Notes under the pieces: generated by a model
The model's input: the letters and a program-made list of their open reading frames with translations, nothing else
Database searches by the model: none
What the model was told of the DNA's origin: nothing
Made by a program: the position numbers and the translations under genes
Shown here: positions 40,897 to 50,489 of the stretch, one piece after another
Layout of the letters: the number at the start of each line of letters is the position of its first letter
How positions within the stretch are numbered: position 1 is the stretch's first letter
Source: DATJGR01 sp963787045
GTDB taxonomy: Bacteria; Pseudomonadota; Gammaproteobacteria; Pseudomonadales; Azotimanducaceae
Assembly: GCA_963787045.1 (NCBI GenBank)
Contig: CAWBBR010000016.1
Span: 106,420-170,419 of the forward strand
Direction: 5' to 3'
DNA length: 64,000 nucleotides

Positions 40897-41808
40897 CTAT
40901 TGGGCCGACCGCTCGCGTTCGAGCGCATCGCTCAGTTCCGCATAGCTCGCGAAGCCGAGCTTCGCTTCGATCTGCTCGCGCCATACGCGATCGAACTCGG
41001 CAGAGATGTCGGCGGACAGCTCGTGCGTGTGTTCGCCGACTTTGCCTTTACGCACCTTCGCCGAGTCGCTGCCAGGCGGCAGTCCGATCACGCGCTCGCT
41101 GCGTTCCCGCATCAGCAGGTCGTCGAAGCGGTTCTTGTGCGCCAGCATGAAATCCAGCGACGACTGCCGGCAGACGATATCGAACAGCGCGTCGTCGAGT
41201 TCGATGCCGACGAACCGCGCGATTCTGCGCACGGTCGATTCGAAATCGCGCGTCATCCGCTCGTACGTCAGCAACAACACGCTCGGATTGCGGCGCTGCT
41301 CCCACCACGACGCGAGGTGGTGCCAATAGTCGCGTCGCGCGCCGGTTTTCACGTATTCCTGCGCACTGCGCTCGATCGGCACGCTGCCAGCCTCGAAGAA
41401 CCAACCCTCCATGAACCGGAACGACGACACGAATGCGTCTTTCGGATCGCGGATGGAGAGCAGATAGCGGGCGCCTTTCGGCACCAGATCGTACGACAGA
41501 TGGCTCTTGAAGCCGCGCGGTTTGCCGCGTTGCGGCGCTTCGAGATCGAGGCCGAGATCGTGCGCGGTCTCGATCCACGGCACGACGCGCGAGATGTCGT
41601 CGAAGTCCATGTCGCCACGCGTGCGCAAGCCGTGAAAAACCTGCTGCAGCCACGTCGTTCCGCATTTCCCGTACGGCGTGATGATGACGTCGTCCGGCCG
41701 TGGCTTGAACGCGAGCGCTCGCTGAATTCCCTCGGCCGTTCCCATGCCCACGCGACGCGTGGCGAACTCCTCGAAGGTTTTCGGGCGCGTGGCCGGAGTC
41801 GCTGCCAT
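40897..41808 (-). CDS. PAPS-dependent sulfotransferase
   Basis: Cytosolic-type sulfotransferase of about 303 residues transferring sulfonate from PAPS to a hydroxyl or amine. The 5'-phosphosulfate loop is TPYGKCGTTWLQQV near residue 45, the 3'-phosphate region has SIRDPKDAFVSSFRF, and the C-terminal RKGKVGEHTHEL matches the RKGxxGDW motif with variation. ATG 41808 (MAATPATRPKTFEEF) is chosen over longer frames because it begins the conserved domain. Divergent from the VOC gene at 41883. The acceptor may be a sterol-like or phenolic compound, by family only. Confidence 0.85.
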   Translation of the reverse strand: MAATPATRPKTFEEFATRRVGMGTAEGIQRALAFKPRPDDVIITPYGKCGTTWLQQVFHGLRTRGDMDFDDISRVVPWIETAHDLGLDLEAPQRGKPRGFKSHLSYDLVPKGARYLLSIRDPKDAFVSSFRFMEGWFFEAGSVPIERSAQEYVKTGARRDYWHHLASWWEQRRNPSVLLLTYERMTRDFESTVRRIARFVGIELDDALFDIVCRQSSLDFMLAHKNRFDDLLMRERSERVIGLPPGSDSAKVRKGKVGEHTHELSADISAEFDRVWREQIEAKLGFASYAELSDALERERSAQ

Positions 41809-41882
41809 GTGGGATGTCTTGTTGGAGTTTGCGGTGAGTATACTCAAAGGCGAATCGGAGGCGGCACTGCGGGAGGGCAACC

Positions 41883-42251
41883 ATGGCATTCAAAGGTCTC
41901 GATCACGTCGTCGTGCGCGTGAAGAATCTCGAAACGGCGATCGAGGGGTACAAGAAGATCCTCGGCGTGGAGCCGAAGCGCGCATCGTCGAGCGCGTTGA
42001 AGGCGGAGCAGGCGTTCTTCTACTTCGGCAACGGCACCTTTCTGGAGCTGATTCAGCCGACCGACGACAGCTCGCCGATCGCAGGATCGCTGAACAAGCT
42101 CGGTGAGGGGGTACACACGGTGGCGTTCGCCATCGACGATCGCGAAGCGACCGTCAAGGCGCTCACCGACAACTCGGTGCGCACGATCGGAGGCGCTTTC
42201 GTGCACCCCGCTTCCGCAAACGGCGTGCTGGTGCAGCTCAGCGAAAAGTAG
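41883..42251 (+). CDS. VOC family protein (methylmalonyl-CoA epimerase-like)
   Basis: Intact 122-residue single VOC protein. It starts FKGLDHVVVRVKNLETAIEG and has FLELIQP (metal Glu) and GVHTVAFAIDD (metal His), the arrangement seen in methylmalonyl-CoA epimerases and glyoxalase I relatives. ATG 41883 is preceded by GGAGGC. It is divergent from the sulfotransferase and convergent with the CoA-transferase. Confidence 0.83.
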   Translation: MAFKGLDHVVVRVKNLETAIEGYKKILGVEPKRASSSALKAEQAFFYFGNGTFLELIQPTDDSSPIAGSLNKLGEGVHTVAFAIDDREATVKALTDNSVRTIGGAFVHPASANGVLVQLSEK

Positions 42252-42260
42252 CCGGCGCGT

Positions 42261-43543
42261 TCACTTCGCCGATTTGTCAGCAACGGCGGCGGCCGCAGCC
42301 AGCAGCGCTTCGCGCTGCGCGTTCGCCTGCGCGATGACCGCTTCGATTTCCGCCTTTCCAAACCCGAGCCGGCCCATGATCTCGGCGTTGCCTTCGCCGA
42401 GCGCTGGCGGCGGGCCCTTCACCGAACCGGGCGTAGCGCTGAGTCCGATCAGATTGCCGACCACTTTCGACGGGCCGATCACCGGCAGATCCATGTCGAC
42501 GATGTACCCGTTGGCCGACGTTCTGCGGATCCGCCAACACGTCCATGTAGTCGCGCACGCGCTCGTAGATGATCTCGGGTTGCGTCGCGAGGAATTCGCT
42601 CCACTGCGCCGTGGTCTTCTTCGCGAACGCTTCCGCCATCCGCGCGCGTGATGCCTCCACGCTCTCCGGATCGCCCGCGTAGCCGATCCGCTTGCCGCCG
42701 GTGTTCCAGTGCGGATCGGCGGCAAGATCCGGCAACCCGGCGAAATCGCAGAACGCGAACCACGACTCGTCCGACATCGCCACCGCGAACAGGAAAGCCC
42801 CGCCGTCGCTCGTGCGATACACGCCGTACGGACTGAGGATGTTCGGATGGTGCGCGCCGGCCCGCGTCAACGACTTGACCGGTGATGATCGACTGCTGCA
42901 GCTCCCACATCTGCAGAAACAGCTGCGCGCCGAGCGACGAACTCTGCACCTGCTGACCGAGCCCGGTGCGTTCGCGTGCGAGCAGGCCCGTCATCACCGC
43001 CAGTGCAAATTGCATCGCGCCCGCGGTATCCGCAATCGCGGCGCCCGGCGGCAGCGCGGGACCGTCAGCGGTTCCGCTGATCGCGATGACGCCACCGCGC
43101 GCCTGTGCAGCGCCGTCCAGCATCGCCTTGTCCGCGTCGGGACCGAGCGGGCCGAACCCGTTCACGGACGCGTGCACCAGCTTCGGATGACGCGCATGCA
43201 GCGTCGCGAAATCGAGACCCATGCGTTTGAGCGCCGACGTGCGGAAGTTCGTCAGAAAGACGTCGCATTGGCCGAGCAGCCGTTCGACGACCCGCCGACC
43301 GAGTTCGGTGTTGTAGTCGATACAGACGCTGCGCTTGCCGCGATTCATCGAAATGAACTGCGAGCCCATCGCTTCCGGCGGCAACGTATTGTTCGCGCCG
43401 CGGTGATAGCGGCTGCCATCCCCAACCGGCGGTTCCACCTTGATGACTTCGGCGCCCATGTCGCCGAGGAACATCGCCGCACCTGGCCCCTGAATCGCCG
43501 TGGCCATCTCCAGCACCCGGATGCCGCTCAATGGTTCGGTCAT
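42261..43543 (-). CDS. Family III (CaiB/BaiF) CoA-transferase, frameshifted
   Basis: Intertwined-dimer CoA-transferase of about 425 residues. It begins LSGIRVLEMATAIQGPGAAM, has the CoA-loop GAEVIKVEPP, the stretch RGKRSVCIDY and the active-site Asp in AMLDGAAQARGG. The C-terminal domain has NGYIVDMDLPVIGP and ADPHWNTGGKRIGYAG. Frame changes near 42885 and 42528. ATG 43543 overlaps the stop of the epoxide-hydrolase-like gene (ATGA), so the pair is coupled. It presumably activates an organic acid to its CoA thioester. Confidence 0.87.
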
Positions 43544-44589
43544 TGCGCTGCCTCCGGACGAGCTACCGGCCAAACGTCGGGTACCGACGTGGCGAGCCAG
43601 CGGGCGATCGCCGCATTGACGTCGCGCGGCTTCTCCTGCGCCATCCAGTGGCCGGAGTAGACAACGGTTTCACTCAGGCGCCGGCAATACTTGCGCATCG
43701 GCTCGGCGAGCCGCGAGGTGATGCACTCGCAGGTGTAGTCGTATTGCGCGGCGATGAACAACACCGGCATGTCGAGGTATCCGCCGTTGACGGCGCGCGC
43801 AGCGTATGCCGCATTTGCTGCATGATTCATGTAGTACGAGTTCGGACCGAAGAAACCGTTGCGCGTCAGAGCGCTCGCGTACGCGCTGACGTCAGCTTCG
43901 GTGACTACGTCTTCGTCGCACGGCGCCGAAGGAATCTCACCGCCGCCGAACCAGCCGCGATTCTGCCGCACCATCGCGGTACCGGCGGGAAGTCCGAAGC
44001 TGCCCGGATCGCCTTTGCGGAACAGCAGCTTCGCGAGGTTGTAGGGGTTCGAATCCATCACCCGTGTCGAGCCGTCGAAGTCCTCCTGGTAATGCAGCTG
44101 GTATTCCCACTGCCCGGCCGGGTATTTGTCGGCCGGATAGATTTCGCGATTGACGAGTTCGAGGCACGGTTCGAGACCGCGTTCGAGCGTGTAGTACGGC
44201 ACGCACAGATTTCCGACCGCAGCGCAGCGTTCCGGATGATGACTTGCGATGCTCCACACGACCGGGCTGCCCCAGTCGTGACCGATCCACACGGCGCGTT
44301 CGCGCCCCAACGAGTCGATCAAGGCGAGCATGTCGCCGACGATGTTCTGCATCGAGTACGCGTCGTGCGTGCGATGGACCGACGAGCGCCCATAGCCGCG
44401 CATGTCCGGCGCGATCGCGCGGAATCCGAGCGCCGCGAACGCGGGCAACTGATGCCGCCAGCTGATCGCCAGTTCCGGCCAACCGTGCACGAACACTAGC
44501 AACGGTCCGTCGGCGGGTCCCGCCGCGAGGTAGAACGTCGTATGCGAACCGGATTTGACGGCGTGCTCGGTAACGTCGAGTGAAAACAT
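43540..44589 (-). CDS. Epoxide-hydrolase-like alpha/beta hydrolase
   Basis: Intact protein of about 349 residues. Oxyanion motif FVHGWPE, strand-loop APDMRGYGRSS, nucleophile elbow GHDWGSPVVW with Asp as nucleophile, lid Tyr-rich segment, and catalytic His in SGHWMAQEKP. HGWPE with Asp nucleophile is typical of epoxide hydrolases and haloalkane dehalogenase relatives. ATG 44589 (MFSLDVTEHAV) is chosen as the domain start. Upstream of and coupled to the CoA-transferase gene. Confidence 0.87.
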   Translation of the reverse strand: MFSLDVTEHAVKSGSHTTFYLAAGPADGPLLVFVHGWPELAISWRHQLPAFAALGFRAIAPDMRGYGRSSVHRTHDAYSMQNIVGDMLALIDSLGRERAVWIGHDWGSPVVWSIASHHPERCAAVGNLCVPYYTLERGLEPCLELVNREIYPADKYPAGQWEYQLHYQEDFDGSTRVMDSNPYNLAKLLFRKGDPGSFGLPAGTAMVRQNRGWFGGGEIPSAPCDEDVVTEADVSAYASALTRNGFFGPNSYYMNHAANAAYAARAVNGGYLDMPVLFIAAQYDYTCECITSRLAEPMRKYCRRLSETVVYSGHWMAQEKPRDVNAAIARWLATSVPDVWPVARPEAAQ

Positions 44590-44705
44590 CGTTCGTCTCT
44601 GAATGGCTCGACCCGCATCCTGCCTCATCCGCGCGGCGCGGCACTAGTACCCTTCACGCCGCGTCGCTAACCTTGCAGGCCGCAGCCCTTATGCAGGAGA
44701 ACGTC

Positions 44706-45185
44706 GTGAGCACGCTCAAACAAGTCGCCCCGGCTTTCTTGAAGATGGCGCATCAGATCGTCTGGTGTACGGTCGCGACCGTCGACAGCGACGGCCGTCC
44801 GCGTTCGCGCATCCTGCATCCGATCTGGCAATGGGACGGCCGCGAACTCATCGGCTGGATCGCGACCGGACCGACACCGACGAAGCGCGCGCATCTGAAC
44901 GCGAGTGCGTACGTATCGTGCAATTACTGGACGCCGTCGCACGACACGTGCGTTGCGGAATGCCGCGCTAGTTGGGCATTCGACGACGACACGCGCAAGA
45001 AGGTGTGGCGGATGTTCAAAGAAGGTCCCGCGCCGGTCGGCTACGACCCCGCGATGATTCCGGGATGGGACTCGCCGACATCGCCGAACTTCGCGGCGCT
45101 CTGTCTCGAACCGTGGCGGCTGCGGGTGTTCCCCGGTACTGCGCTGATGGGCAAAGGCGGCGACGTGCTGACCTGGACCGAGTGA
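44706..45185 (+). CDS. Pyridoxamine 5'-phosphate oxidase-like flavin protein
   Basis: About 159 residues with a split beta-barrel FMN fold: MAHQIVWCTVATVDSDGRPR is the classic opening strand pair, then ILHPIWQWDGRELIGWIATG. Start GTG 44706 follows AGGAG at 44694-44698; an ATG at 44691 is also in frame but would put that Shine-Dalgarno inside the gene. Members bind FMN or F420 and reduce varied compounds. Divergent from the epoxide-hydrolase-like gene. Confidence 0.8.
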   Translation: MSTLKQVAPAFLKMAHQIVWCTVATVDSDGRPRSRILHPIWQWDGRELIGWIATGPTPTKRAHLNASAYVSCNYWTPSHDTCVAECRASWAFDDDTRKKVWRMFKEGPAPVGYDPAMIPGWDSPTSPNFAALCLEPWRLRVFPGTALMGKGGDVLTWTE

Positions 45186-45192
45186 TCCGCGG

Positions 45193-46092
45193 TCAGTCGG
45201 CCTTCGATCCCTTCGTCAGATATTGATGCAACTGTCGGTCGTGCCGGCTGGCGGCCGATAGCGGGCCTGGCCGCACCCATGGTTCCCACTTCGGCGGCGA
45301 GCCGATCGGTTTGTCGCCCATCACCGTGACGCGCTGGATGATCCGCTCCCCAACGAAGTCGTTCAGCACGAAGTGCTGCGTGCAGCGGTTGTCCCACATG
45401 GCGATGGTGCCTTCGGTCCAGCGATACCGCACCGTGAAGCGCGGATTCGAGACCCACTTCGTGAGATAGCGCAACAGCACGTCGCTTTCGGTGGCATTCA
45501 TCTCGACGATGCGCCGCGTGAAATGTTCGTTCACGTACAGCGCGCGACGTCCGGTCAGCGGATGTACGCGCACCACCGGATGAACCGCCATCTTGTCCGG
45601 TCGGTTGTGCGGCAGCGCGTCGTGCAGCGCGGTGAGGCCGTCGCACAGATCGCGCATCGGCGCCGACAGTTCCTCATAAGCCGCGTACAGGCTCGCCCAC
45701 ATGGTGTCGCCGCCGGTCGGCGGACACTTCACCATCTTCAATACCGACAGCAGCGCCGGTTCGCTCTGAAACGTGATGTCGGTGTGCCACTCGTCGGCAA
45801 CGCCGCCGTGGCTCGCGGCCAGTTCGAACAGTTCGTTGTGCGGGGTGAACGGATTCTTGAGATTCGGATGACCCTCCAACTGCGCCGAAGTGCCGGCCGA
45901 ACGCCACGTGCTGATCGATCGTCAGAGTTCTGTCCCGGAAAGAACAGCACGAGGTGTTCGAGCAGCAGCGCGTTCGATCGCCGCGACGTCGGCGGCGCTG
46001 ACGCGCGCGAGGTCGACACCGCGCACTTCGCCCCCCAACGCGCCCGCCAGGCGCTTCACGTCCCACTGCGTATCGTTGGCGCCGGCGTTCAC
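45193..46092 (-). CDS. TauD/TfdA family Fe(II)/2-oxoglutarate dioxygenase, frameshifted
   Basis: Dioxygenase of about 298 residues. The iron ligands are in EWHTDITF (His-x-Asp) and NRCTQH (distal His), with the 2-oxoglutarate Arg in RIIQRVTVMGD. The N-terminal part reads DVKRLAGALGGEVRGVDLAR and LLLEHLVLFFPGQ. Frame changes near 45975, 45940 and 45885. GTG 46092 sits one base after the SDR stop, so the two are one operon. TauD relatives release sulfite from sulfonates or alkyl sulfates or hydroxylate aryloxy acids; which applies here is open. Confidence 0.83.
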
Positions 46093-46093
46093 G

Positions 46094-46973
46094 TCAGAAC
46101 TGCTCGCCCGCGGCGCGGCGCCGCATCATGTCTTCCATGTTCAAGGTCATCGGCGCTTCGCGCGAAAGCACCGCGTCCACTCTGCCGCGGACGATGGGAT
46201 CCCATGCGGGGTGAGGCAGGATGTAGAAACGATTCTCTTCGATCGATCGGAACACGATGTCCGCGACTTCTGCAGGCTGCTTGCCGGCGGCGAGCATGTT
46301 GCGCCCCATCTCCGCCATCATGCCGAGGTCGGCCGCGGCTTTCGATTGCGAGGTCCTTCGGCCGATTACGCTCGGCGTCGAAGATGTTGGTGTTGACGAA
46401 GCCGGGACACAGCACCGACGCGCCGATCTTCGCGCCCTGCATCGTCAGGTTCTGCTGCAGCGTCTCGGTCAGCGACAGCACGCCGTGCTTGCTGACGCCG
46501 TACGTACCGCCGCCGGGCATCAAGCCCGCGAGCGAGGCGGTGTTGACGATGTGGCCTTCTTCACCGTGCGCGAGCATGTGCGGTACGAACGCCTGCAAAC
46601 CGTAAAGCACCCCCCAGAAATTCACGCCCATCACCCATTGCCAGTCTTTATCCGACACTTCCCAGATCGGTTTCATGCCGCTCGCCATCGCTGCAATGCC
46701 GGCGTTGTTGCAGACGACGTGCACTTTGCCGAACTCTTCGATCGCGCGCTTTGCGAGCGCATCCACCGATTCGCGGATCATCGTGTTCGCCACCACACCG
46801 ATCACGCGGTGCTGCCGCTGCTCCAGTTCCTGCACCGCCCGGTCGAGCGCGTCCTTTTCGATGTCTGCGAGCACCACCTGCATGCGCGCCTGTGCGAAGC
46901 GTTCTGCGAGTGCGCGGCCGATGCCGCTGGCTGCGCCGGTGACGACGGCGGTCTTTCCTTCGAATTGCTTCAT
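46094..46973 (-). CDS. Short-chain dehydrogenase/reductase, frameshifted
   Basis: Classical SDR of about 292 residues. Cofactor motif TGAASGIG at residues 12-19, NNAG as CNNAGIAAMAS, and catalytic Tyr-x-x-x-Lys as YGVSK. ADIEKDALDRA after strand 2 has the acidic residue preferring NAD. One frame change near 46355. ATG 46973 (MKQFEGKTAVV) is the start of the conserved domain. First gene of the pair with the TauD-like dioxygenase. Confidence 0.87.
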
Positions 46974-47173
46974 GTGATTACTCTGACTGCGTGGATGGAC
47001 GTCTCCGATCGCGAGACCACGACCGTAACGTAGGATGCGTCTGCTCGCGCGCCAAAAACAACCCCGCTGCAACGACCGACGTTGCACAGCTCACCCGCCT
47101 TCCGGCAGTATCGTCACCCCAATTCCCGCGTGACGATCCAAGCACGCCTGCCTTCCGATCAGGAGAGATAAAA

Positions 47174-47506
47174 ATGCTCAACATTCGTGCCGGTCTCGCA
47201 GTCATCGCCGCAACGGTTGCCATCTCGGGATGCCAATCGAACCAACAGATTCTCGCAGGCTCTCAGCAGGAAGCGATCGGCGTGGCCACCAAGCGCGCGC
47301 AGTTCGAATTCAACTGTCCGCAGGCCACCGGCTCGGTATTGTCGAGCGAGATGGTGCAGCCGGCGATCAACGGTCCGCTGATTCGCGGCCCCGAGCGCGC
47401 CGAGTACACGATCGGCGTTTCGGGTTGCAATCAGCGGCAGACGTACGTCGTGATCTGCCCGCAAGACGGCTCGGGCGGTTGTTTCGCCGCCGAAGGCAAC
47501 AACTGA
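47174..47506 (+). CDS. Small lipoprotein of unknown function
   Basis: Intact protein of 110 residues. Signal peptide MLNIRAGLAVIAATVAISGC with the lipidation Cys at position 20. Four further Cys residues (FNCPQ, VSGCNQ, VICPQD and GGCFA) suggest two disulfides in the periplasm. ATG 47174 is preceded by AGGAGAG. It lies 31 bases before the next exported-protein gene, so the two may form an operon. Confidence 0.75.
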   Translation: MLNIRAGLAVIAATVAISGCQSNQQILAGSQQEAIGVATKRAQFEFNCPQATGSVLSSEMVQPAINGPLIRGPERAEYTIGVSGCNQRQTYVVICPQDGSGGCFAAEGNN

Positions 47507-47537
47507 TCGATCGACGCCACCCGTAAAAGGACAGGCC

Positions 47538-48248
47538 ATGCAGTTCCGACGACTCTCGCCGACGACCCGGTCCGGTTTCGCGTTTGCGACGCTCGGCTTA
47601 CTGGCAATAGCCATCGGCGCGCGCGCCGACGCGCCGCAAGGCGGCTTTGCCGCCGCCGAGGAAGCCGTGGCGCGCAACCAGGCCGCGTTGCGCCAGTACA
47701 CGTGGATCCAAACGACGCAGATCAGCGTCAAAGGCGACGTCAAAGCGACCAAGGTCGAGTCGGTGCTGTATGGGCCGGATGGCCAGCAGCAGAAGACCGT
47801 CATCTCGGCGCCGCAACCGAAGCAGGAACCGGGCATTCGCGGGCGGATCGAGGAACACGAGGAAGACGAGCTGAAGAACACGCTCGAAAGCGCGTCGGTG
47901 CTGGTGCAGAGCTACGTGCCGCCGTCCCCCGAAAAACTGCAGGCAGCGGTCGCCGCCGGCAACATGCAGGTGCTCACTGCGCAGCCCGGTCAGGCGATTC
48001 TGGCGTTCGCGAACTATCAGTTGCCGGGCGACTCGCTGACGCTGACGATGAACCTGCAACCCCGTGTCATGCAGACCATCGACGTGTCGACATGGATGGG
48101 CTCGCCCGACAAGACCGTCACGCTGGTCGTGCAGATGCAGCAATTGCCCGACGGCACGAACTATCCGCAACTGTCGACGCTATCGATCCCGGACACGAAC
48201 ATTCAGGTGATGGTCAACAACTCCGACTTCCAGAAGGTCGGCATGTGA
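47538..48248 (+). CDS. Exported protein of unknown function
   Basis: Intact protein of 236 residues with a signal peptide (SGFAFATLGLLAIAIGARA). The mature part starts with a helix (AAEEAVARNQAALRQYTWIQ), then beta-strands with QTTQISVKGDVKATKVESVL, a charged stretch RGRIEEHEEDELKNTLE and a C-terminal beta-rich half. The layout resembles LolA/LolB-like lipid-binding periplasmic proteins, but I cannot assign a family. Confidence 0.6.
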   Translation: MQFRRLSPTTRSGFAFATLGLLAIAIGARADAPQGGFAAAEEAVARNQAALRQYTWIQTTQISVKGDVKATKVESVLYGPDGQQQKTVISAPQPKQEPGIRGRIEEHEEDELKNTLESASVLVQSYVPPSPEKLQAAVAAGNMQVLTAQPGQAILAFANYQLPGDSLTLTMNLQPRVMQTIDVSTWMGSPDKTVTLVVQMQQLPDGTNYPQLSTLSIPDTNIQVMVNNSDFQKVGM

Positions 48249-48296
48249 TCGCAGTGCGCGCCGCGCTCACCAACAGTTCGACAAGGGTGCGATAGC

Positions 48297-49511
48297 ATGG
48301 CCGCGCCGCTCGACGACGTCAGCGTCGTCACGATCGAAAGCTGGATGGCCGCGCCAAGCGCCAGTGCGATCCTCGCGGACCTCGGCGCCGACGTCATCAA
48401 AGTGGAACCACTGACCGGCGATCCGATGAGAGGCTTGAGCCGTCCGGCGAAGGTCGACACTGCGTTCAAGACCTACGACCTGCAGTTCGACGTCGACAAC
48501 CGCGGCAAACGCTCGATCGCGGTCGCGCTCGATACCGATGCCGGTGCCGACCTGGTGCGGCGCCTGATCGCCGGTGCCGACATTTTCATGTGCAATCTGC
48601 TGACGCACCGCCAGGCGCGCTTCGGACTGGATCCGGCGAACCTGTTGAAGATCAATCCGAAGCTCGTTCACGCAACGCTGACCGGCTACGGCACCACCGG
48701 ACCCGAAGCAAAACGACCGGGCTACGACGTGACTGCGTTCTTCGGTCGGTCGGGTCTTTACGATTCCAGTCGCGAAGGCGACGACGGCACCGTTCCGATG
48801 GCGCGTCCCGCGCAAGGCGATCACACCACGGGCCTCGCGCTGGTCGGCGCCATCCTCGCGGCGCTGCGCTTGGCGGAACGCACCGGTAAAGGACAAGTGG
48901 TCGAAACGTCGCTGTTCGAAACCGCGGTGTGGACTCAAGCCACCGATTACGGAGTGACGGCGGTCGACCGCGCGCCGGTGCGGCGGCGGGCGCGGCACCA
49001 GATGCTGACCCCCACCGCAAACCGCTATCCGTGCGGCGACGGCAAGTGGATCGTCATGAACATGCCGGAAGAATCGGCGTGGCCGCGCCTCTGCAAAGTG
49101 ATCGGCCGCGAACAGTGGCTCGCCGACGCGCGTTTCAAGGACGCGCGCGGCCGCTACCAGAACATGGCGGAACTCGTCGACGGCGTGGATCAGGCGCTGG
49201 CCGCGAAGAGCCGCGACGAATGGGGCGCCATTTTCGATGCCAACGGATTGATATGGGGGCCGGTACTCGCACTGCATGAAGTGGCGATGGATCCGCATGC
49301 CGACGCGATCGGCCTGTTTCCCGAAATCGAACATCCGGAACTCGGCGCGTACCGAACGGTGAACGCGCCGATGCGTTTTCAGACGGCCGACGTGAAGCCG
49401 CGATCGCCGGCGCCGACCCTTGGCGCCGACACGCGCGGCGTAATCAAGTCGTTGGGGCTGACCGACGCAGAAATCGACGCTTTGGTCGACCAGAAGATTC
49501 TGCGCGCCTAG
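48297..49511 (+). CDS. Family III (CaiB/BaiF) CoA-transferase
   Basis: Intact protein of 404 residues. It starts with the Rossmann half (VVTIESWMAAPSASAILADL, then GADVIKVEPLTGDPMRGL), RGKRSIAVAL, and the conserved GYGTTGPEAKRPGYDVTAFF, where the active-site Asp is in GYDVTAFF. The C-terminal domain has RYPCGDGKWIVMNMPEE and LGADTRGVIKSLGL. It is the second such enzyme in the window and not a close copy of the first. Its stop overlaps the PDZ gene by four bases, convergently. Confidence 0.9.
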   Translation: MAAPLDDVSVVTIESWMAAPSASAILADLGADVIKVEPLTGDPMRGLSRPAKVDTAFKTYDLQFDVDNRGKRSIAVALDTDAGADLVRRLIAGADIFMCNLLTHRQARFGLDPANLLKINPKLVHATLTGYGTTGPEAKRPGYDVTAFFGRSGLYDSSREGDDGTVPMARPAQGDHTTGLALVGAILAALRLAERTGKGQVVETSLFETAVWTQATDYGVTAVDRAPVRRRARHQMLTPTANRYPCGDGKWIVMNMPEESAWPRLCKVIGREQWLADARFKDARGRYQNMAELVDGVDQALAAKSRDEWGAIFDANGLIWGPVLALHEVAMDPHADAIGLFPEIEHPELGAYRTVNAPMRFQTADVKPRSPAPTLGADTRGVIKSLGLTDAEIDALVDQKILRA

Positions 49512-50449
49512 TTCCCTTCGGTCCGTTTCACAGAACCGCCGACGATGACCGTGCCGGTCGCGGACGCCGGCATGGCGCCGTTCATCAGCCGAACGGTGCG
49601 CGCCTCAGTGGCCGGCACTCCTAAGAAGCCGGTCGGCACCGACGCACTGCGCGTCTGCACCGTCAACGCCGCGCCGTCGCGCAGTACTTCCACCGCCAAC
49701 TCTCCTTTGCGCCCGCCCATCGCGTTGATGCAGTCGGCCATCGAAGCGACCGGATGACCATCGACGGCGCGAACGACGTCGCCGGGCAGCAGCCCTTCCT
49801 TGGCGCCGTCGTTCTCCGGAGGCACGCTCAACACCAGCACACCGTTCGAGACGCCGAAGTAATGGCCCAGGTCTTCGTTCAGATCGAACAGTTCGAGACC
49901 GCCGATCATGGCGCGGGCTCCGAACGCGGGAGCCGCGCCGGTCGACGCGAACGCCATGGTCGAGAACGCCACGTTCATGCGGGGCGCGGGCAGCGGATCG
50001 GCAGCCGTGACGTCCGCCGACAGCATCTCGCCCTGGCGCAGATATTCGACGCGCACCATTTCCCCGGGACTCACGTCCTTGAGCACTTCGAATACGCGCG
50101 CCAGCGGTGGTTTGCCGGCGCCGTCGCGCACGTTCGTACCGTTGACCGTGACGATGACGTCGCCGGCTTCGATGCCCGCCTCCTCGGCCGGACCGCCGGG
50201 CGTGACGCCGGCAATCGCAACGCCGTCTTTGTTGCCCGGCGCCAGCAATACGCCGAACGAAACGCGGCTCTCGATATCCGGTAACGCCACCTCGAACGTG
50301 TCCTGTTTGTGCAGCTCGGCGAGTTCCCGGGCCGCCGCGTCGAGCTTCGCGCGCGCCGCGTCGATGCGCTGTTGCAGGTCATCGGGTGCGTCGGCAGCGA
50401 ACGCCAGCGACGCAAACGCCCACAGCGCGAGCAGCAGACCATTCTTCAT
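49508..50449 (-). CDS. Exported protein with two PDZ domains
   Basis: Intact protein of 313 residues: signal peptide (MKNGLLLALWAFASLAFA), a coiled-coil segment (LQQRIDAARAKLDAAARELA), PDZ 1 (ITPGGPAEEAGIEAGDVIVT region, seen as TPGGPAEEAGIEAGD) and PDZ 2 (LFDLNEDLGHYFGVSNGVLV then AKEGLLPGDVVRAVDG). No protease domain is present. It lies last in a sigma/anti-sigma operon, so it may sense misfolded envelope proteins or scaffold regulated proteolysis. Confidence 0.85.
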   Translation of the reverse strand: MKNGLLLALWAFASLAFAADAPDDLQQRIDAARAKLDAAARELAELHKQDTFEVALPDIESRVSFGVLLAPGNKDGVAIAGVTPGGPAEEAGIEAGDVIVTVNGTNVRDGAGKPPLARVFEVLKDVSPGEMVRVEYLRQGEMLSADVTAADPLPAPRMNVAFSTMAFASTGAAPAFGARAMIGGLELFDLNEDLGHYFGVSNGVLVLSVPPENDGAKEGLLPGDVVRAVDGHPVASMADCINAMGGRKGELAVEVLRDGAALTVQTRSASVPTGFLGVPATEARTVRLMNGAMPASATGTVIVGGSVKRTEGN

Positions 50450-50489
50450 CCGTTCTTCCATCGTGGCTTCCTCGAGAAGGTGTTCGGTT

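Noticed and set aside
41819..41844. TTGTTG and TATACT before the VOC gene as a promoter
   Set aside because: The spacing is only 14 bases, so I did not list it as a promoter.
42000..49511. A secondary-metabolite gene cluster (CoA-transferases, TauD, SDR, sulfotransferase)
   Set aside because: No core synthase (PKS, NRPS, terpene or RiPP) is present and strands alternate; a catabolic mosaic fits better.
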